From Deltaproteobacteria bacterium (GTDB lineage: Bacteria > Myxococcota_A > UBA796): a stretch of 12,575 bases of DNA. Numbering within the stretch: position 1 is the first letter of the stretch; each line of letters opens with the position of its first letter. The notes below the pieces were generated by a model. That model was not told the origin of the DNA, made no database searches, and worked only from the letters and a program-made list of their open reading frames with translations. Positions 7,913-12,575 of this stretch are shown piece after piece. Both the position numbers and the translations under genes were made by a program. Where the stretch lies: the NCBI GenBank assembly GCA_002707085.1, contig PALY01000016.1, positions 36,165-48,739 on the forward strand, given 5' to 3'.

Positions 7913-8109
7913 CCGCCACCCACTGCACGGATGATCTCTACCTGGTCCTTTTCTACCAAACCGTGGTCACCAATCGATGACCGGGGGACCACCCGATGAT
8001 TGATGGCCACCGCCACACCTTTGGGATCCAGGTTCAGATAAATCAACAAATCTTCGATGGTATGTCCAACATCCATCGTGATCGGCTTCCCATTGACCTG
8101 AAGATCCAC
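7909..8109 (-). CDS. thiS: ThiS-like sulfur carrier protein
   Basis: A small ubiquitin-fold (beta-grasp) protein of 66 aa whose C-terminal Gly-Gly is adenylated and converted to a thiocarboxylate. It donates sulfur to the thiamine thiazole made by ThiG. The sequence shows the family pattern: LQVNGKPITM at the N-terminus, TIEDLLIYLNL, VAVAINHRVVPRS, VEKDQVEIIRAVGGG with the terminal GG intact, as in Bacillus-type ThiS ending VGGG. An in-frame TTG at 8124 would add five residues inside pilT; GTG 8109, preceded by AGAGGGG at the pilT end, gives the usual length. The gene begins two bases after the pilT stop and ends overlapping the glycosyltransferase start. No thiG, thiF, thiH, thiE or thiO is in the window, so either they are elsewhere or the carrier serves another sulfur-transfer reaction. 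Confidence 0.88.
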   Translation of the reverse strand: MDLQVNGKPITMDVGHTIEDLLIYLNLDPKGVAVAINHRVVPRSSIGDHGLVEKDQVEIIRAVGGG

Positions 8110-8110
8110 A

Positions 8111-9166
8111 CTACCCCTCTTCAAACAGTTTTGGGTTGTTCATGACACTGATGGCTCTCTCCCGAGAAACCAACCCACGATCCACCAAACTGCGTACGGA
8201 AGCGGACATTAATTGCATGCCTTCTCCCTTACTCGCCTGCATAATACTCGGGATTTGGTACAGCTTATTTTCTCGAATCAAATTTCGAATGGCTGTGTTG
8301 ACGATCATCACTTCATGAGCGGCTACACGGCCCGGTCCTCGGTCCTTTCGAATCAGCGTCTGCGTGACAACTGCTTTGAGAGATACAGACAACATCGTGC
8401 GTACCTGCGCCTGCTGTTCATGTGGATATGCATCAATAATTCTGTCGATGGTTTCCGGTGCTGAATTGGTGTGCAAGGTCCCAAAAACCAAGTGGCCAGT
8501 CTCAGCCGCTGTCAGCGCCAAGGACACCGTCTCCAAATCACGCATTTCTCCGACCAAAATGACATCCGGGTCTTCACGAAGCGCGCTTCTCAAAGCCACT
8601 GAAAAGGATTTCGTATGAGAGCCGACTTCACGCTGGTTGATCAAACATTTGTGGGCTGTATGAACGAATTCGATCGGATCTTCAATGGTCAAAATATGTT
8701 CAGCACGGGTTTTGTTGATGTGATCAATGATCGCTGCAAGCGACGTGCTTTTTCCCGATCCTGTCGGACCCGTGATCAGCACCAAACCTTTTTTCGCTCC
8801 AGCAATTTGGTGAAAAACGGGAGGCGCTCCCAGTTCTTCCAATGACAACACACGAGAAGGAATTTGGCGCAAAACCATACCCACGCCTCGAGCGTGGGTA
8901 AAAACATTGACCCGAAACCGGGCAAGCCCTTGAAGTCCGATCGAAAAATCGACCTCAAAATCATTCTCAAAGCGCGACTTCTGCTTCTCGTTCATGATCG
9001 AGTACGCCAATCGACGCGCATCATCCGGTCCCAAGATCTCTAAATCGAGTCGTCGGACATCCCCATCAATACGGACGCTCGGCACTTCACCTGCTGCGAG
9101 ATGAATGTCGGAAGCTTTGTGTTGAACCGCAAAGCTCAACAATTCATGAATACGTACCTGGCTCAT
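8111..9166 (-). CDS. pilT: Type IV pilus retraction ATPase PilT
   Basis: A hexameric cytoplasmic ATPase that powers disassembly of type IV pili and so twitching (or social gliding) motility and DNA uptake. At 351 aa it has the usual length. An N-terminal PAS-like domain (1-100) carries ASDIHLAAGEVP. The ATPase core has Walker A GPTGSGKST (133-141), the Asp box around IEDPIEF (161-167), Walker B DPDVILVGEMRD (199-210) and the His box TGHLVFGTLHTN (223-234). The C-terminal AIRNLIREN (292-300) is the motif that marks PilT and is needed for retraction, separating it from the assembly ATPase PilB. Start ATG 9166 follows the ssb stop by 26 bases; the ribosome site is weak. No other pil gene is nearby, so it is a lone pilT or one of several paralogues (PilU, PilT2). 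Confidence 0.96.
   Translation of the reverse strand: MSQVRIHELLSFAVQHKASDIHLAAGEVPSVRIDGDVRRLDLEILGPDDARRLAYSIMNEKQKSRFENDFEVDFSIGLQGLARFRVNVFTHARGVGMVLRQIPSRVLSLEELGAPPVFHQIAGAKKGLVLITGPTGSGKSTSLAAIIDHINKTRAEHILTIEDPIEFVHTAHKCLINQREVGSHTKSFSVALRSALREDPDVILVGEMRDLETVSLALTAAETGHLVFGTLHTNSAPETIDRIIDAYPHEQQAQVRTMLSVSLKAVVTQTLIRKDRGPGRVAAHEVMIVNTAIRNLIRENKLYQIPSIMQASKGEGMQLMSASVRSLVDRGLVSRERAISVMNNPKLFEEG
8114..8120 (-). promoter_or_regulatory. Ribosome binding site of thiS within pilT 3' end
   Basis: Minus-strand AGAGGGG, formed by the last pilT codons (GAA GAG GGG TAG), lies four bases before GTG 8109. It decides that start against TTG 8124 and ties thiS translation to termination of pilT. 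Confidence 0.6.
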
Positions 9167-9192
9167 GCCGCCAGCTTACCCTGTGTGGAGAC

Positions 9193-9678
9193 CTAAAAGG
9201 GAATCTCATCATCACGGTGACCACCGCCACCGGCATTTCCACCATCATTTTGCTGACCGCCGCCACCGCCACCGCCGTAGCCGCCGCCTTGTTGGCCACC
9301 GCCACCGCCATAGCCGCCGCCGCCGCCGTAACTGTCGCCACTGCTTTCGTTGCGTCCACCAAGAAAGCGAACATTATCCGCAACTATTTCGGTGTTGTAG
9401 CGGTCTTTTCCATCGCGATCTTGCCATTTGCGGGTCTGGATCCGACCCTCGATAAACAGCTGCTTTCCTTTCTTGCAATATTTGCCAATGTTCTCTGCTT
9501 GGCGCCCAAAAACCACAACAGAATGCCACTCCGTCTGGTCCGTCCAATTGCCATCACGATCTTTTCGACGATCCGTCGTCGCGATGCGCAAAGTGGTGAC
9601 AGGCGTTCCGCCTCCAGTGGCGCGAAGTTCAGGGTCTTGGCCCAAATTACCAACAAGAATGGCTTTGTTTACTGTCAT
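9193..9678 (-). CDS. ssb: Single-stranded DNA-binding protein SSB
   Basis: Binds and protects single-stranded DNA in replication, recombination and repair, and recruits partners through its tail. The OB fold spans residues 1-110: MTVNKAILVGNLGQDPELR, then PVTTLRIATTDR, WHSVVVFGRQAENIGKYCKKG and LFIEGRIQTRKWQD. A long Gly-rich linker with Tyr, Gln and Asn (about 112-154) leads to the acidic tip DDEIPF, the canonical partner-binding C-terminus. Length 161 aa is typical. Start ATG 9678 has GGAG five bases upstream. It is the first gene of a five-gene minus-strand run and diverges from the methyltransferase across 175 bases. The linker is encoded by near-repetitive GGN codons (see the repeat entry). 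Confidence 0.97.
   Translation of the reverse strand: MTVNKAILVGNLGQDPELRATGGGTPVTTLRIATTDRRKDRDGNWTDQTEWHSVVVFGRQAENIGKYCKKGKQLFIEGRIQTRKWQDRDGKDRYNTEIVADNVRFLGGRNESSGDSYGGGGGYGGGGGQQGGGYGGGGGGGQQNDGGNAGGGGHRDDEIPF
9220..9330 (-). repeat. Gly-codon low-complexity tract in ssb linker
   Basis: About 37 codons, mostly GGC/GGT, encode GGGGG blocks separated by Tyr and Gln-Gln. The DNA is an imperfect GGN repeat prone to slippage. It also opens long spurious antisense frames rich in Ala and Arg/His, which are not genes. Confidence 0.75.
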
Positions 9679-9810
9679 GATGTCTCCAAATTCACTGCCG
9701 GTACGCTCGTCTCACAACCAATCTCCTTGACCCGCTGCTGACCCCCGGTTTTGTCCTGTTTTACCTACGCCATATTGAGCAGTCCGGCAACGGTTTTCCG
9801 CTCTTGAAAA

Positions 9811-9827
9811 CGGACGTTTTACGTCCG
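9811..9827 (+). other. Perfect 7-bp hairpin upstream of methyltransferase
   Basis: CGGACGT and ACGTCCG flank a TTT loop, 27 bases before ATG 9854. It is not followed by a T-run, so it is not an ordinary terminator. It could be a protein-binding operator such as autoregulated methyltransferase genes often have, or a leader hairpin. Confidence 0.45.
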
Positions 9828-9842
9828 GCTGGCTGGTGGATT

Positions 9843-9847
9843 AAGGA
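9843..9847 (+). promoter_or_regulatory. Ribosome binding site of methyltransferase
   Basis: AAGGA lies directly against ATG 9848 but six bases before ATG 9854, so it supports the second start. Confidence 0.6.
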
Positions 9848-9853
9848 ATGTGC

Positions 9854-11056
9854 ATGTCTAGTTTCGGAGAGATCCACTTTGGCGATGCCCGACACCGTGC
9901 GGCACATCGTGATCAGCCCGTCCATTTGGTCGTGACTTCACCCCCATATTGGTCCATCAAAGACTACGGAACTGCCGGACAAATCGGAATCGGTAGTGAG
10001 TATGAAGATTATTTGACTGCACTGGACCAAGTCTGGAGTGTTTGCTGGGAGCGGTTGCTGCCCGGATGCAAAATGTGCATCAACATCGGCGACCAATTTC
10101 TACGGGCCAAAGACCACGGGCGATACCGAGTATTGCCCATTCGCCAGCGAATCATCGGCCAAATGGACGCTTTGGGTGCCGACTACATGGGTGCAATTAT
10201 CTGGCGGAAAATGACCAACACCAACACCAGTGGTGGTGGCACATTGATGGGTTCTTACCCACACCCCAGAAATGGAATTTTAAAACTGGACTACGAATTT
10301 ATTCTGATCTTCAAAAAGCCTGGAAAAGCACCGCGACCCACAGCAGAACAAAAAGCAAACAGTGTCATGTCGATCGAAGAATGGAGTCGAAACTTCACTG
10401 CGCACTGGGACTTTCCAGGAGAACGACAGAAAGGCCATCATGCGATGTTCCCCAAAGAGCTTCCACGGCGCCTAATTCGCATGTTCAGTTTTCCAGAAGA
10501 ACGCATTCTCGATCCCTTTACAGGGGGCGGCACCACCATTGCTGTGGCCCTAGAAGAGGGACGGAAAGCAGAAGGAATCGAGATCAACCGTGATTTTGAA
10601 TCCGTGATTCGAGATCGACTTGGAACCCACGTGGATGAGGTTCAATTTACTGGAGAAGGCGAACGCTCACGTGCGCCTGAAACCGCCGAAAATTTTTATG
10701 GATCCGCCACTCACATCGACGATCTTGGGCGAGAGCGGTGGAAAGGCACAGGCAAGGTCGAAGCCATCGAAGGACCCATTACTCTTCGCATCTCTGGGCG
10801 TTCTTGGAAACTTGAAGGGCTGACCAGTGAGTCCAATGCATGTCGAAAGGCACTTGAAACCATGGTTAAAAACCAAAAAGTCATCGTTGAACCCACAGAC
10901 GATACCCATGCATACATTCGACTCACCAACCGAACGATGATCAACTCACGTTTGATTCGAATGGGGCTTGCATCGGCAGATCCGGATCGCAAACACCGAA
11001 ATCGAACACGGTTCCTTCGTTATGGACTGGAACACAAAGCCCCTCATAAGGGTTGA
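9854..11056 (+). CDS. Beta-class DNA methyltransferase (N4-C/N6-A) with SNase-like C-terminal domain
   Basis: Predicted to methylate an amino group of cytosine or adenine in a DNA recognition site using S-adenosylmethionine. Catalytic motif IV TSPPYW (28-33) comes first and the cofactor motif I DPFTGGGTT (220-228) late, the beta-class order; TSPPY favours N4-cytosine. Between them is a probable target-recognition stretch (about 115-160) and ILKLDYEFILIF. After the catalytic domain, residues about 300-393 resemble a staphylococcal-nuclease (OB-type) domain: GKVEAIEGPITLRISG, WKLEGL, then KVIVEP and a MINSRLIRMGLASAD segment like the family's 'N-LV--GLA'. The nuclease residues seem replaced (DGDT, the Asp and Glu of the GIDxPE loop, and the active Arg), so the domain is probably a binding module. 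ATG 9854 is preferred to 9848. No restriction enzyme gene adjoins; it looks solitary. The L,D-transpeptidase follows after six bases. Confidence 0.88.
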   Translation: MSSFGEIHFGDARHRAAHRDQPVHLVVTSPPYWSIKDYGTAGQIGIGSEYEDYLTALDQVWSVCWERLLPGCKMCINIGDQFLRAKDHGRYRVLPIRQRIIGQMDALGADYMGAIIWRKMTNTNTSGGGTLMGSYPHPRNGILKLDYEFILIFKKPGKAPRPTAEQKANSVMSIEEWSRNFTAHWDFPGERQKGHHAMFPKELPRRLIRMFSFPEERILDPFTGGGTTIAVALEEGRKAEGIEINRDFESVIRDRLGTHVDEVQFTGEGERSRAPETAENFYGSATHIDDLGRERWKGTGKVEAIEGPITLRISGRSWKLEGLTSESNACRKALETMVKNQKVIVEPTDDTHAYIRLTNRTMINSRLIRMGLASADPDRKHRNRTRFLRYGLEHKAPHKG

Positions 11057-11062
11057 TCGCGC

Positions 11063-11716
11063 ATGTGGACCTTTCTTTTCGTACTTGCCTCCTGCGTAAT
11101 GGCAGCGCCCAGCATGGAAGAAAAGGCATCCAACATTGTAAACCGTGCATTCGGTCCTTCAATCTCATGTCCAAATTCCGTAGGGGCCATCAAGTTTCCC
11201 GAATGGGTGGATCCCAAGGATCCTCGACTACAGCACAAAGGATTGATCGTCGTACACAAGGAGATCCGTCGAATTTCACGTTTCGATGGGGGTTCGATGG
11301 TGTACGAAAACGGAAAGCCCCTTTGTTGGAACATCGGGTTGGGTTTTACCCCTACAGAACACAAGGAAGTCCAAGGCGACGGAAAGACGCCTGAAGGTTG
11401 GTACCGGACATCAGACAAACCATGGAGCCAGTTCTACGCCGCGATCGCAGTTCATTACCCCAACGCTAAAGATGCCAAAGGTGGCCATGCCTCTGGAAAA
11501 ATCTCTACCCAGGTTTTGAAGCAAATTGAACAAGCCCTTCAGGCGGACAAAAAGCCCCATCAAACCACCGCCCTTGGGGGTGAAATTCTCATCCACGGTG
11601 GAGGAAGCGCTACCGATTGGACTTTGGGCTGCGTCGCAATGGAAAATGAAGATATCGATGCTCTTCGAAGTACAATCCCAAAAGACATTAGGACGGATGT
11701 ACTGATTCTTCCCTGA
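11063..11716 (+). CDS. L,D-transpeptidase, YkuD fold (YafK-like)
   Basis: Envelope enzyme of the ErfK/YbiS/YkuD group, which makes or breaks meso-DAP bonds in peptidoglycan or attaches proteins to it; YafK-like members can act as amidases or hydrolases. Residues about 60-217 form the catalytic domain: LIVVHKEIRRISRF, then LGFTPTEHKEVQGDGKTPEGWY (93-114, the family 'G-TP-GDGKTPEG' segment), FYAAIAVHYPN, and the active site IHGGG (His178) with DWTLGCVAM (185-193), Cys190 being the nucleophile in a TLGC version of the usual SHGC. The N-terminus is hydrophobic (FLFVLASCVMAA): LASC matches a lipobox, so it may be a lipoprotein, but cleavage after MAA is also possible and the n-region lacks a basic residue. 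Start ATG 11063 has AAGGG about nine bases upstream. It lies six bases after the methyltransferase and 20 before sua5. Confidence 0.9.
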   Translation: MWTFLFVLASCVMAAPSMEEKASNIVNRAFGPSISCPNSVGAIKFPEWVDPKDPRLQHKGLIVVHKEIRRISRFDGGSMVYENGKPLCWNIGLGFTPTEHKEVQGDGKTPEGWYRTSDKPWSQFYAAIAVHYPNAKDAKGGHASGKISTQVLKQIEQALQADKKPHQTTALGGEILIHGGGSATDWTLGCVAMENEDIDALRSTIPKDIRTDVLILP

Positions 11717-11736
11717 CAACAGGGTAGAAGCCCGGC

Positions 11737-12575
11737 ATGATATCCGACTCTGCCATTGCCCATGCTGTACACATCTTGCGTGCAGGAGGCCTTGTCGCCA
11801 TCCCCACCGAGACGGTCTATGGACTCGGAGCAGATGCACTCAACCCCCTAGCGGTTCGACAAATCTATGCCACGAAAGGTCGACCATCCGGTCATCCGCT
11901 GATCGTGCACCTCGCAGCCGATGGTGATTGGAGTCAATGGGGTGTATTTTCTGCAGAGGCAAAATTGCTTGCACAAGCTTTCTGGCCGGGTCCCCTGACC
12001 ATGATTGTGCAACGACAACCACATGTCCCCACCGAAGTGACGGGTGGTCTCGACACCATTGGGCTTCGTGTGCCACATCATCCCGTCGCACAAGCGATTT
12101 TGTCTGGCTTCGGTTCGGGCATCGCTGCACCATCCGCAAATCGGTTCGGTGGTGTAAGTCCCACAACTGCACACCATGTCCATTCTGAATTTGGTGACTC
12201 CATTCACATTATCGATGGAGGTCCGTCCGAAATCGGTATCGAAAGCACCATTGTAGATCTAAGCGGGAATGCTCCCGCACTGCTCCGGCCAGGCTCCATC
12301 ACTGAATCACAAATTGTATCGGTGATGGGTCCACTCGGACAGTCCTCTACGCCTGCACCTGGAACGCTTGCGAGCCACTATGCACCTCAAACAAGCCTTT
12401 TGCTTACTGACAATCCAACACAAGAGGCAAAACGACTGCGCTTAGAGGGTTTGTCTGTTGCAATACTGCCCGCCTCTGAGCCGGAAGACCATGCACGAAA
12501 GCTATACGCTGAACTGCGGCGACTCGATCAACTTGGTGTGGACATTCTGGTCGCTGAACGCTCTCCTGATCAAGA
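11737..12575 (+). CDS. tsaC: L-threonylcarbamoyladenylate synthase, Sua5/TsaC (3' end outside window)
   Basis: Makes threonylcarbamoyl-AMP from threonine, bicarbonate and ATP, the first step of t6A37 formation in ANN-reading tRNAs; TsaB/TsaD/TsaE finish it. I translated this frame from ATG 11737 to the window edge (279 codons, no stop). The YrdC domain (about 1-190) shows AIPTETVYGLGADA (21-34), KGRPSGHPLIVHL (47-59), FWPGPLT (82-88), APSANRFGGVSPTT (131-144), IIDGG (158-162), then IGIESTIVDL (166-175) and LLRPGSI (182-188). The APGTLASHYAP segment (207-217) is the linker loop to the Sua5 C-terminal domain, so this is the long two-domain Sua5 form, not short TsaC. The last visible residues VAERSPDQ lie near the usual C-terminal 'GLGxAxxxRLxRA' end, so perhaps 30-50 residues are missing. 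It follows the L,D-transpeptidase by 20 bases on the same strand. Confidence 0.95.
   Translation, partial: MISDSAIAHAVHILRAGGLVAIPTETVYGLGADALNPLAVRQIYATKGRPSGHPLIVHLAADGDWSQWGVFSAEAKLLAQAFWPGPLTMIVQRQPHVPTEVTGGLDTIGLRVPHHPVAQAILSGFGSGIAAPSANRFGGVSPTTAHHVHSEFGDSIHIIDGGPSEIGIESTIVDLSGNAPALLRPGSITESQIVSVMGPLGQSSTPAPGTLASHYAPQTSLLLTDNPTQEAKRLRLEGLSVAILPASEPEDHARKLYAELRRLDQLGVDILVAERSPDQ

Larger units (their letters stand above)
9679..9853. promoter_or_regulatory. Divergent ssb / methyltransferase promoter region
   Basis: This 175-base gap must hold promoters for both genes. I do not see a good -35/-10 pair in either direction. The part next to the methyltransferase (9781-9828) is densely self-complementary: a perfect hairpin CGGACGT-TTT-ACGTCCG at 9811-9827, GTTTTC (9793-9798) facing GAAAAC (9806-9811), and an upstream GTCCG (9782-9786) that could pair instead with CGGAC (9811-9815). 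This could be an operator or an RNA switch in the methyltransferase leader (inference). Confidence 0.4.

Noticed and set aside
9217..9741. Long plus-strand frame (174 codons, Ala/Thr-rich) antisense to ssb
   Set aside because: Its length comes from the GGN repeat read in reverse; composition is low-complexity and ssb on the other strand is certain.
10042..10593. 183-codon plus-strand frame inside the methyltransferase
   Set aside because: It is a frame-shifted reading of a gene with intact catalytic motifs; the product is His/Arg/Ser-rich without motifs.
10628..10633. CACGTG in the methyltransferase gene as a second parS (also CACGTG at 6873-6878 and 10668-10673)
   Set aside because: The flanks do not continue the parS arms; the matches stop at or just beyond the six-base core and lie in coding sequence.
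1..12575. Mobile elements, CRISPR arrays or defence islands
   Set aside because: I found no transposase, integrase, terminal inverted repeat pair, spaced direct repeats or restriction/toxin gene; the lone methyltransferase is not enough to call a defence system.

Overview
This is a gene-dense bacterial chromosome segment with moderate GC (about one half by eye), many GTG/TTG starts and very short or overlapping gene junctions. The gene set is that of a Gram-negative bacterium: Aat transferase, PilT retraction ATPase, YafK-like L,D-transpeptidase and a membrane-anchored TlpA-like thioredoxin. I suspect a Myxococcota or other former delta-proteobacterial lineage, but nothing here proves it. I see no phage, transposon, CRISPR, rRNA or tRNA gene. 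Thirteen protein genes are supported, two of them cut by the window edges.

Layout. 1-975 (+): 3' part of a helical-repeat (TPR-like) protein. 2399-958 (-): a secreted two-domain protein of unknown function translationally coupled to trmH. 2444-2929 (+): TlpA/ResA-like thioredoxin. 3630-2926 (-): aat. Between aat and the next gene lies a perfect 20-bp palindrome (3664-3683) whose 16-bp core matches the ParB-binding parS motif. 3714-4370 (+): a stand-alone B3/B4 (PheT-type editing fold) protein. 9678-4336 (-): a tightly packed same-strand run ssb, pilT, thiS, family-2 glycosyltransferase, SWIM-SNF2 helicase, with a hairpin just after the helicase stop. 9854-12575 (+): a beta-class DNA methyltransferase with a degenerate SNase-like C-terminal domain, a YkuD-fold L,D-transpeptidase, and a Sua5/TsaC threonylcarbamoyl-AMP synthase that runs off the right edge.

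How it fits together. Four genes handle tRNA or use aminoacyl-tRNA: trmH (Gm18 methylation), aat (N-degron tagging with Leu/Phe-tRNA), the B3/B4 protein (possible editing or tRNA binding) and sua5 (t6A37 synthesis). Another group handles DNA: ssb, the SNF2 ATPase, the methyltransferase and the parS-like site. Cell-surface functions are pilT, the glycosyltransferase, the L,D-transpeptidase and perhaps the secreted protein. Most of this is housekeeping. The points most worth a second look are the parS-like site, the methyltransferase-SNase fusion with no visible restriction partner, and the thiS gene stranded between pilT and a glycosyltransferase.
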